DNA of 64,000 bases from Pseudomonas fluorescens (GTDB lineage Bacteria; Pseudomonadota; Gammaproteobacteria; Pseudomonadales; Pseudomonadaceae), in assembly GCF_002022275.1 (NCBI RefSeq), contig NZ_MSDF01000021.1, forward strand, positions 194,668 to 258,667, written 5' to 3'. Positions 8,562-15,907 of this stretch are shown here, piece after piece (the first letter of the stretch is position 1; each line of letters starts with the position of its first letter). The position numbers were made by a program, and so were the translations under genes. The notes beneath the pieces are model-generated. The model had not been told where the DNA came from and searched no databases. It saw only the letters and a list, made by a program, of their open reading frames with translations.

Positions 8562-9326
8562 TTACTTCAAATTGCCACTGAGGAACTGCTGCAAACGCTC
8601 ACTCTTCGGATTTCCCAGCACATCCTCAGGCGCGCCTTGTTCCTCCACCAGGCCTTTATGCAGGAACAACACCTGGCTCGACACCTTGCGCGCAAAGCTC
8701 ATCTCGTGGGTCACCATGATCATGGTGCGGCCTTCCTCGGCCAGCCCCTGAATCACCTTCAGCACTTCGCCGACCAGTTCCGGGTCGAGTGCCGAGGTGG
8801 GTTCATCGAACAGCATCACCTCCGGCTCCATGGCCAAAGCACGGGCGATGGCCACCCGTTGCTGCTGGCCGCCGGACAGAAACGCCGGGTATTGATCAGC
8901 TACGCGCGCCGGTAAACCTACCTTGTCGAGGTAGCGGCGCGCGCGGTCTTCGGCGTCTTTTTTGCTGCAACCCAACACCCGGCGCGGGGCCATGGTGATG
9001 TTTTCCAGCACGCTCATGTGGCTCCACAGGTTGAAATGCTGGAACACCATCGCCAGCCGTGTGCGCAGGCGTTGCAGCTCGGCGTCGTCGGCTACGCGCA
9101 TGCCGTGGCGGTCGCTGACCATGCGGATCGGCTGGCCGTCGAGGGTCATCGCGCCGTCGTTGGGGGTTTCCAGAAAGTTGATGCAGCGCAAAAAGGTACT
9201 TTTGCCCGAGCCGCTGGCGCCGATCAGGCTGATCACGTCACCGGTCTTGGCCTTGAGCGAAACACCTTTGAGCACTTCATTGTCGCCATAGCTTTTATGC
9301 AGGCCTTCAACGGTCAATTTGTACAT
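8562..9326 (-). CDS. Polar amino-acid ABC transporter ATPase (HisP/AotP type)
   Basis: 254 residues. Walker A GASGSGKST, signature LSGGQQQRVAIARALAMEPEVMLFDEPTSALDPE and the switch His in MVTHEM are all intact. It powers uptake of basic or polar amino acids across the inner membrane with the two permeases encoded upstream on the same strand. It is last in a five-gene operon in the order binding protein, permease, permease, AstE-like protein, ATPase, the order of P. aeruginosa aotJQMOP. GAGGAT precedes the ATG. No argR follows it, unlike in P. aeruginosa. Confidence 0.95.
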   Translation of the reverse strand: MYKLTVEGLHKSYGDNEVLKGVSLKAKTGDVISLIGASGSGKSTFLRCINFLETPNDGAMTLDGQPIRMVSDRHGMRVADDAELQRLRTRLAMVFQHFNLWSHMSVLENITMAPRRVLGCSKKDAEDRARRYLDKVGLPARVADQYPAFLSGGQQQRVAIARALAMEPEVMLFDEPTSALDPELVGEVLKVIQGLAEEGRTMIMVTHEMSFARKVSSQVLFLHKGLVEEQGAPEDVLGNPKSERLQQFLSGNLK

Positions 9327-9339
9327 GGGGCGTGCATCC

Positions 9340-10458
9340 TCAAGGCGAAAGTAGGTAGCCGCTGCGGTAGGCCTCTAAGCCTGCGACATGGCTGATGACC
9401 ATCCCGGCAGTGGCCATGCGGCGCAGCGAACGGGCGTACAGCAGGCCGGCATTCTGGCAATGCACGGGCGTGACGCGGTCAGTAATGGGGTCAATGATTT
9501 CGGCGATCAGTTGCCCGGCTTGCAGGTATTCACCCGGCAGGGCGCTGAACACCAGCAGCCCGCCGACCGGCGTGGTCACAGGCTCGACGCCCGCCAGGGG
9601 CGTGGCCGGGTAGGGCAGTTCGGGCAGTGGCGCTACGTCGCCTTCTATCGCGCCGAAATGGATCAGATAATCGATGATCGCCTGGCAGTCGAGCGCCGCC
9701 AGACCGTGGTTGACGTCGCCCTGGCCGCGCAGTTCGACGGTTACCGAAAAGCTGCCCATGGGGATCGGGAAACGCTCGGCGAAACGTTGCTGCAATTGCC
9801 ACCACACCAGCGTGAAACACTCATCAAAGGACTGCCCGCCGGAGTCGGTGGCGAGCAGATTGGCCTCCGAACCGATATAGCGCGCGAGCGGTTCCACCTG
9901 CGGCCAGGCCTCGGGCGTGGTGTACAGGTGTGCCACGGCTTCGAAATCGCAATGCAGGTCGAGCACCATGTCGGCATCACAGGCCAGGCGTTGCAGCACC
10001 AGGCGCTGGGATTGCAGTTGGGTGTCGGCGGTGTGCGCGGCGAGGGCGCTGACCAGTGCGGTGCGGATCAGCTCGACGTTGTGCTGCGGGTCATCCCCGA
10101 GCAAATCCTCGACCTGATTGCCCACTTCATCACTGAGGTCGACAAACAGGCGGTTGAAGTTTTGCCCACTTTCCAGCTCGTAGCGGCCCAAAGGAATGTC
10201 CATCAGCACCTGTTCCAGCCCCACCGGGTTGGCGATGGGCACCAGCACTACCTCGCTGCGCAGGCGGCCGGCTGCTTCCAGCTCCGCCAGGCGCACCTTC
10301 AAATGCCAGGCCACCAGCATGCCCGGCAATTCATCGGCATGCAGCGACGACTGGATGTAGATTTTGCCTTCAGCCAGCTCCGGGCCGAAGTGGAAACTGT
10401 GAACCTGCCGCGCCGTTCCTGGCACAGGCGCGATCAGTTCATGTACCTGATGACGCAT
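9340..10458 (-). CDS. Succinylglutamate desuccinylase/aspartoacylase-family protein (AotO-like)
   Basis: 372 residues of the AstE/AspA zinc-hydrolase family. The HxxE motif occurs in SSLHADELPG and a third ligand candidate in LDLHCDFEA; RELRGQGDVNHG-type residues follow (VTVELRGQGD). A strong AAGGAG ribosome site precedes the ATG. It lies between the second permease and the ATPase, the position of aotO in P. aeruginosa, so it probably acts on an acylated or amidated amino acid brought in by the transporter. The substrate is unknown. Confidence 0.85.
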   Translation of the reverse strand: MRHQVHELIAPVPGTARQVHSFHFGPELAEGKIYIQSSLHADELPGMLVAWHLKVRLAELEAAGRLRSEVVLVPIANPVGLEQVLMDIPLGRYELESGQNFNRLFVDLSDEVGNQVEDLLGDDPQHNVELIRTALVSALAAHTADTQLQSQRLVLQRLACDADMVLDLHCDFEAVAHLYTTPEAWPQVEPLARYIGSEANLLATDSGGQSFDECFTLVWWQLQQRFAERFPIPMGSFSVTVELRGQGDVNHGLAALDCQAIIDYLIHFGAIEGDVAPLPELPYPATPLAGVEPVTTPVGGLLVFSALPGEYLQAGQLIAEIIDPITDRVTPVHCQNAGLLYARSLRRMATAGMVISHVAGLEAYRSGYLLSP

Positions 10459-10467
10459 ACAAACTCC

Positions 10468-11178
10468 TTAATGGCTCGGCCCGAGAAAGGCCAGCCAGCG
10501 GCGCTCCGCCAAGCGAAACAAACCGACCAGAGCAAAGGTCACGGTCAGGTAGATCAGCGCGGCGATACCGAATGATTGAAAGGTCATGTAGGTGGCCGAG
10601 TTGGCATCCCGGGCGACTTTGAGAATGTCCGGCACCGTTGCGGTAAAGGCTACGGTGGTCGAGTGCAGCATCAGGATCACTTCATTGCTGTAGTAGGGCA
10701 ACGAGCGGCGTAGGGCCGAGGGCATGATTACGTAGGCATACAGCTTCCAGCCAGTCAGGCCATAGGCCTTGGCTGCTTCGACTTCACCGTGAGCCATGCT
10801 GCGAATCGCGCCGGCGAAAATCTCGGTGGTGTACGCGCAGGTGTTGAGGGCAAACGCCAGAATCGTGCAGTTCATCGCGTCGCGAAAGAACGCATCCAGC
10901 ACCGGCTGCGCGCGCACTGCCGCGATGCTGTAGATGCCGGTGTAGCAGATCAGCAACTGGATATAGAGCGGCGTGCCACGAAACAGGTAGGTGTAAAACT
11001 GCACCGGCCAGCGCACCCAGAATTTGCGCGAAACGCGGGCGATGGACAGCGGAATCGACACCAGAAAGCCGAACACCAGCGAGGCTGTGAGCAGCCACAT
11101 CGTCATGGCCAGCCCGGTGATGTGTTGGCCGTCGCTATAAAGGAAGGGCCGCCAGTATTGCTGCAGAAGTTCGATCAT
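10468..11178 (-). CDS. Polar amino-acid ABC transporter permease (HisM/AotM type)
   Basis: 236 residues with about five membrane segments. The cytoplasmic EAA loop is present as GEVEAAKAYGLTGWKLYAYVIMP, which contacts the ATPase. It starts at ATG 11178, overlapping the stop of the first permease by four bases (ATGA), so the two subunits are probably made in equal amounts. HisM-like features include GTPLYIQLLI in the first half. Confidence 0.94.
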   Translation of the reverse strand: MIELLQQYWRPFLYSDGQHITGLAMTMWLLTASLVFGFLVSIPLSIARVSRKFWVRWPVQFYTYLFRGTPLYIQLLICYTGIYSIAAVRAQPVLDAFFRDAMNCTILAFALNTCAYTTEIFAGAIRSMAHGEVEAAKAYGLTGWKLYAYVIMPSALRRSLPYYSNEVILMLHSTTVAFTATVPDILKVARDANSATYMTFQSFGIAALIYLTVTFALVGLFRLAERRWLAFLGPSH

Positions 11179-11903
11179 CGCACGGCCTCCCGGGACCCAG
11201 CGGAGTAGCGGCGTTCAAGCCAGCGCAGGACGACGTTGGACGCGCTGGTTATCACCAGGTAGATCAACGCGGCGAGCACCAGGAAGAAAAACAGTTGATA
11301 GGTGCTCTTGCCGGCATCCTGGGCCGCTTTGACCAGGTCGGCCAGGCCGATGATCGACACCAGCGCAGTGGCCTTGAGCATCACGCACCAGTTGTTGTTA
11401 ATGCCCGGCAGCGCAAAACGCATCATCTGCGGAAAGGTCACGTAGCGAAACCGCTGCCCGCGTTTGAGGCCATAGGCGGTCGCGGCTTCCAGTTGGCCAC
11501 GGGGCACGGCGAGGATCGCGCCGCGGAAAGTCTCGGTGAAGTAGGCACCGTAGATGAAGCCCAGGGTGATGACCCCGGCGCTGAATGGGTCGATCTCGAT
11601 GTAGTCCCATTCCATATAGTCGGTAAGGCCAGTCAGCCAGATTTGCAGGCTGTAGAAAATCAGCAGCATCAGCACCAAGTCAGGTACGCCGCGAATAAGC
11701 GTGGTGTAAATCTGCGCCGGGATGCGGATCAGGGCCACGCTGGAGAGTTTGGCACTGGCACCGAGCAGGCCGAGCAGGACGCTGACGGCCAGAGAGGCAA
11801 CCGCCAGCTTCACGGTCATCCACGTACCTTGCAGCAATAGCGGACCGAACCCCTTCAGACTGAAGGCACCCAGCCCCAGGGTTTGCAAAAGATCTTCAAA
11901 CAT
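11175..11903 (-). CDS. Polar amino-acid ABC transporter permease (HisQ/AotQ type)
   Basis: 242 residues from ATG 11903 (MFEDLLQTLG); an upstream in-frame extension to 11939 would run back into the terminator hairpin. The EAA loop GQLEAATAYGLKRGQRFRYVTFP and the RGVPDLVLMLL block are typical of the HisQ subfamily. It forms the heterodimeric channel with the next gene. Confidence 0.94.
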   Translation of the reverse strand: MFEDLLQTLGLGAFSLKGFGPLLLQGTWMTVKLAVASLAVSVLLGLLGASAKLSSVALIRIPAQIYTTLIRGVPDLVLMLLIFYSLQIWLTGLTDYMEWDYIEIDPFSAGVITLGFIYGAYFTETFRGAILAVPRGQLEAATAYGLKRGQRFRYVTFPQMMRFALPGINNNWCVMLKATALVSIIGLADLVKAAQDAGKSTYQLFFFLVLAALIYLVITSASNVVLRWLERRYSAGSREAVR

Positions 11904-11931
11904 GAATTCAGGACCTGATAGCGATAAAAAA

Positions 11932-11956
11932 GCGCCCACCGCAAACCGGTGGGCGC
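11932..11956 (-). terminator. Attenuating hairpin between binding protein and permeases
   Basis: GGCGCCCACCGG and CGGTGGGCGC pair, followed on the minus strand by TTTTTT. It lies 7 bases after the binding-protein stop. Partial termination here would yield more binding protein than membrane subunits, a common arrangement for such operons. Confidence 0.8.
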
Positions 11957-11963
11957 CAAGGTT

Positions 11964-12743
11964 TTATTTACCGCTGTAAAGGTTCAGATCGCCGAAGTGT
12001 TTCTTCTGGATGGTGGCGTAGGTGCCATCATCGTGTAACGCTTTGATACCTTTATCGAGCAAGGCTTTGAGGTCTTTGTTACCTTGTTTGATACCGACCG
12101 CAGTTTTGGCTGGCAGCAGTGGGTCATCAATGGCTTTGCCGACTTCGTAGTCAGCACCGGCCGGCGACTTCAAAAAGCCCAGTTCGGCTTGCAGCATGTC
12201 TTGCACCGAAGCGTCCAGACGGCCGGAAGTCAGGTCAGCATAAACCTGGTCCTGGTTGGCGTAGGCCTTGGTGGTCACACCGGCTTTATCCAGCACGGCC
12301 TTGGCGTAGGCTTCCTGAATGGTGCCTTGCTCGTAGCCTACCGATTTGCCCTTCAGGGACTCAGGCGTGGAGTAGTTCGCGCCTTTTTTGAACACCAGAG
12401 AAGTCGGGCCGGAGAAAAGCTCGTTGGAGAAGTCGATCGCCTTTTCACGGGCTTCGGTCACGGTCATCGAGGAAATCACGCCGTCAAACTTGTTGGCGTT
12501 GAGGCCTGGAATCATGCCGTCGAAGTCACTTTCAACCCATTTGCACTTCACTTTCAGCTCGGCGCAGATCGCATTGCCCAGGTCGATATCGAAGCCTACG
12601 AGGCTGCCATCAGCGGCCTTGGATTCGAACGGCGCGTAGGAAGGATCGACACCAAAACGCAATTCCTTGTATTCCTTGGCTGTAGCGACACCAGCAGCCA
12701 TGCACAGAGCCAGTGCAGAAAGGGTCAGCAATGCTTTTTTCAT
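11964..12743 (-). CDS. Periplasmic polar amino-acid binding protein (HisJ/AotJ family)
   Basis: 259 residues with a Sec signal peptide (MKKALLTLSALALCMAAGVATA). The solute-binding family 3 pattern is clear: FGVDPSYAPFESK, GFDIDLGNAICAEL, DGVISSMTVTEAREKAIDFS and DLTSGRLDASVQD, and two Cys at the HisJ disulfide position (CAELKVKC). It captures Arg/Orn/Lys/His-type amino acids; which one is not readable. AGGGA precedes ATG 12743. It is first in the operon. Confidence 0.94.
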   Translation of the reverse strand: MKKALLTLSALALCMAAGVATAKEYKELRFGVDPSYAPFESKAADGSLVGFDIDLGNAICAELKVKCKWVESDFDGMIPGLNANKFDGVISSMTVTEAREKAIDFSNELFSGPTSLVFKKGANYSTPESLKGKSVGYEQGTIQEAYAKAVLDKAGVTTKAYANQDQVYADLTSGRLDASVQDMLQAELGFLKSPAGADYEVGKAIDDPLLPAKTAVGIKQGNKDLKALLDKGIKALHDDGTYATIQKKHFGDLNLYSGK

Positions 12744-13071
12744 TATGTAATCCCTGGAAACCAAGATAAGCGCTTGTGGCGCGTTTAGGACTGTTACTGA
12801 ACGGTGTCAGACGGATCACAAGTAGCAATTTCTGCACCATAGTTCCGAATGAGCGTTTTAAAAGGTGGGACAAGGGCGTTCTGAGTGTAGGAGATGCCCG
12901 AAAATGGGCATTGATTTTTCAGTGCACCATTTTGGATCCAGGTCCGGATTAAAAATGTGGGAGCTGGCTTGCCTGCGATGGCGGTGTGGCAGCCAAATCT
13001 CTCGGTCTGATCCACCGCCATCGCAGGCAAGCCAGCTCCCACATTGATTTGCAGTGTTTGGGAGGGATAGG
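12744..13071. other. Intergenic region with transporter promoter and REPIN
   Basis: 328 bases without a gene. The left part holds the promoter and leader of the transporter operon (minus strand), and 12955-13044 is a REP pair. I could not place a specific promoter or an ArgR-type operator with confidence. Confidence 0.6.
12955..13044. repeat. REP pair (REPIN)
   Basis: ATGTGGGAGCTGGCTTGCC then TGCGATGGCGG, mirrored at the right end by CCGCCATCGCAGGCAAGCC and AGCTCCCACAT. About 23-base outer arms with a roughly 40-base spacer. Confidence 0.9.
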
Positions 13072-14706
13072 TCAGGTTAGCAAGTCTTGCAGGGTGGCCA
13101 GATTGTCAGCTTCTTCAACATGCTTATCCTGCCGCCACCGCAACATCCGCGGAAACCGCACCGCAATCCCGCTCTTGTGGCGCTTGGACAAGGCAATCCC
13201 CTCAAACCCCAGCTCAAACACCATGCTCGGCGTCACGCTGCTGACCGGGCCGAATTTCTCCACCGTGGTTTTGCGCACAATCGCGTCGACCTTGCGCATC
13301 TCTTCGTCGGTCAGCCCTGAATACGCCTTGGCGAACGGCACCAGCGTTCGCTCGCTACCGGGCGGGCCGTCCCACACTGCAAAGGTGTAGTCGCTATACA
13401 GGCTGGCGCGCCGACCGTGGCCGCGCTGGGCGTAGATCAATACCGCATCGACGCTGAACGGGTCGACTTTCCACTTCCACCACACGCCCATGTCCTTGGT
13501 GCGACCCACGCCGTAAAGCCCGTCGCGGGCCTTGAGCATCATGCCTTCCACGCCAAGGCTGCGAGAGGCTTCGCGTTGTTGGGCCAGGTCTGCCCAACTG
13601 TTACCGGACACCAGGGGCGATGGCAGTAACACCGGCCGGTTGCACTGCGCAATCACTTGCTCAAGTCTGGCGCGACGCTCGGCCTGGGTGTGGTTGCGCC
13701 AATCGTCGCCCTGGTACTCCAGCAGGTCATAGGCGAGGACGGCGACCGGCGCATCGTCGAGGACTTTTTTGCTCAGGGTTTTACGGCCGATGCGCTGTTG
13801 CAGCAGAGCGAAGGGTTGTACCGAGTCTTTCCAGACGACGATTTCGCCGTCGATGACTGTACCGTCCGGCAAGCCCGTGACCAGACTATGCAATTCCGGA
13901 AAGCGCTCGGTGACCAGCTCCTCACCGCGTGACCAGATCCACAGCCGCCCCTCGCGCTTGACCAGTTGCGCGCGAATGCCATCCCACTTCCATTCCACCT
14001 GCCAGTCGGTGGGGGATCCGATCAGTGCATCGAACTGCTCCACGGGTTGTGACAGTCCATGAGCCAGAAAAAACGGATACGGCTGCCCGCCGCGTTGTGC
14101 ATGTTCGTCGGACGATTCGGGTGCAATCAGCTTGAGATAGCCCTCAGGCGTAGGACGGTTGGACAAGTCGGTGTAGCCCACCAGTCGCTGCGCCACACGT
14201 TTGCTGTCCAGGTCCGCCATGGCGGCGAGGGCGCGGGTGACCAGCAATTTCGACACGCCCACGCGAAAGCTGCCGGTGATCAGCTTGATACACACCATCA
14301 GGCTGGGTTGATCCAGTTGCGCCCACAACGCGGGCAGGCGGTCGGCCAGTTCCAGAGGCGGCAAGCCACGCAAGGGCAGGAGTTTTTCCTCCAGCCACAC
14401 GGCCAAGCCATCTTCTGAGGTGTAGGTGGATTCCGGTAAGAGCAGGGAAATGGTCTCGGCCAAATCGCCGACTGATTGATAGCTCTCTTCGAACAGCCAC
14501 GGTTCGATGCCCGAAGCTTCTGTGGCCATGTCCCTGAGCAAGCGAGTCGGCACCAGTTGCCGGGGCCGCCCGCCGGATAAAAAGTACACCGCCCATGCGG
14601 CATCTTCTGGGGGCGCTTGCAGAAAGTAGGCTTGCAGCGCCGCGAGCTTCGCATTGCTGGACGTCGTGGCGTCGAGGTTGGCGTATAGCTCGGCGAACGC
14701 CTTCAT
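13072..14706 (-). CDS. ATP-dependent DNA ligase of the ligase-associated damage response
   Basis: 544 residues. The adenylation motif I is EWKWDGIR with Lys240 as the expected nucleophile; further motifs are DGEIV (III), GVEGMMLK (IV) and KWKVDP (V). The N-terminal 200 residues form the alpha-helical DNA-binding domain of ligase I-like enzymes. The main replicative ligase in bacteria is NAD-dependent LigA; this accessory enzyme is associated with repair of crosslinking damage. Its ATG overlaps the exonuclease stop by four bases. Confidence 0.93.
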   Translation of the reverse strand: MKAFAELYANLDATTSSNAKLAALQAYFLQAPPEDAAWAVYFLSGGRPRQLVPTRLLRDMATEASGIEPWLFEESYQSVGDLAETISLLLPESTYTSEDGLAVWLEEKLLPLRGLPPLELADRLPALWAQLDQPSLMVCIKLITGSFRVGVSKLLVTRALAAMADLDSKRVAQRLVGYTDLSNRPTPEGYLKLIAPESSDEHAQRGGQPYPFFLAHGLSQPVEQFDALIGSPTDWQVEWKWDGIRAQLVKREGRLWIWSRGEELVTERFPELHSLVTGLPDGTVIDGEIVVWKDSVQPFALLQQRIGRKTLSKKVLDDAPVAVLAYDLLEYQGDDWRNHTQAERRARLEQVIAQCNRPVLLPSPLVSGNSWADLAQQREASRSLGVEGMMLKARDGLYGVGRTKDMGVWWKWKVDPFSVDAVLIYAQRGHGRRASLYSDYTFAVWDGPPGSERTLVPFAKAYSGLTDEEMRKVDAIVRKTTVEKFGPVSSVTPSMVFELGFEGIALSKRHKSGIAVRFPRMLRWRQDKHVEEADNLATLQDLLT

Positions 14707-15707
14707 GCCGTCGCCTCTTCTTCGTCATCGCCGTATTCGGTGGTGAAGCCTTGGGCGTCCAGGCCTTTTTCCCGCAGATGGCGTACCAGAACGCCTACAG
14801 AACCGTGGGTGACCATCACCCGTTCGGCGCCGGTTTGCTCAATGGCCCACAACAGGCCGGGCCAATCCGCGTGGTCCGACAGCACGAAACCGCGGTCCAC
14901 CCCGCGGCGTCGGCGGGTGCCGCGCAGGCGCATCCAGCCGCTGGCGAATGCGTCGCTGTAGTCGCCAAAGCGTTTTATCCAGCTGCTGCCACCCGCCGAA
15001 GGTGGGGCGATGATCAGGGCTTGGCGCAGCAAGGGGTCGGTCTTTTTGAAGTCCCCGGCGTAAAGGGTTTCGGGAATGTAGATGCCGGCTTCGCGGTACA
15101 CGCGGTTTAAGGGTTCGACGGCGCCGTGGCTGAGGATCGGGCCGATGTTGGCGTCGATGCCATGCAGGATGCGCTGGGCCTTGCCAAAGGAGTAACAGAA
15201 CAACACGCTGGCTTTGCCCGCGGCGATATTTCCCTGCCACCAGTCATTGATCCCGGCAAAAATCTGCGCCTGGGGCTGCCAGCGGTAAATCGGCAGGCCA
15301 AAGGTGGATTCGGTGATAAAGGTGTGGCAACGCACCGGCTCGAAGGGCGCGCAGGTGCCATCGGGTTCGACCTTGTAATCGCCGGACGCGACCCAGACTT
15401 CGCCCTTGTATTCCAGGCGCACCTGAGCCGAACCGAGCACGTGCCCGGCGGGGTGAAAACTCAAGGTCACGCCGTGGTGCACCAGGGGTTCACCGTAGGC
15501 CAGGGTTTGCAGGTTGATGTCCTGGCCCAGGCGCGAACGCAGGATGCCTTCGCCGGGGGCAGCGGCGAGGTAATGTTGGTTGCCGGTGCGGGCGTGGTCG
15601 CCGTGGGCGTGGGTGATGACGGAGCGCTCCACCGGGCGCCAGGGGTCGATATAGAAATCACCAGCGGGGCAGTAGAGGCCTTCGGGCCGGGCGATGACAA
15701 GGTCCAT
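14703..15707 (-). CDS. Ligase-associated DNA damage response exonuclease (MBL fold)
   Basis: 334 residues of the metallo-beta-lactamase/beta-CASP type. The HxHxDH motif is HAHGDH at 33-38, followed by FHPAGHVLGSAQV and VASGDYKVEP, with a late HSDHADWPGLL-like block (LSDHADW). Its partner is the ATP-dependent ligase immediately downstream, with which it overlaps by four bases. The helicase and PdeM nuclease of the same functional set lie 4.6 kb further along the same strand. Confidence 0.92.
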   Translation of the reverse strand: MDLVIARPEGLYCPAGDFYIDPWRPVERSVITHAHGDHARTGNQHYLAAAPGEGILRSRLGQDINLQTLAYGEPLVHHGVTLSFHPAGHVLGSAQVRLEYKGEVWVASGDYKVEPDGTCAPFEPVRCHTFITESTFGLPIYRWQPQAQIFAGINDWWQGNIAAGKASVLFCYSFGKAQRILHGIDANIGPILSHGAVEPLNRVYREAGIYIPETLYAGDFKKTDPLLRQALIIAPPSAGGSSWIKRFGDYSDAFASGWMRLRGTRRRRGVDRGFVLSDHADWPGLLWAIEQTGAERVMVTHGSVGVLVRHLREKGLDAQGFTTEYGDDEEEATA

Positions 15708-15785
15708 GGGCGTGCCGGGGCAGTGGGCTTATCAGGTATGAGGGGAGTGAGACTTGAGAAGTTCTATCTAAATGCATGCGATCAA

Positions 15786-15876
15786 ATGTGGGAGCTGGCT
15801 TGCCTGCGATGGCGGTGCATCAGCCACTTGATCAGTGACTGACACGGCCTCATCGCAGGCAAGCCAGCTCCCACAT
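15786..15876. repeat. REP pair (REPIN)
   Basis: Starts AATGTGGGAGCTGGCTTGCC and ends GGCAAGCCAGCTCCCACATT, with the TGCGAT/ATCGCA extensions inside. It lies between the exonuclease promoter side and the 3' end of the acylase gene. Confidence 0.9.
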
Positions 15877-15907
15877 TTTTATCCGGTTTCTTCAGGGAGA
15901 AACCGGG

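Noticed and set aside
9388..10575. 395-codon open frame on the plus strand
   Set aside because: Antisense to the AstE-like gene and first permease; composition (His/Gln/Arg-rich) and no ribosome site mark it as a shadow.
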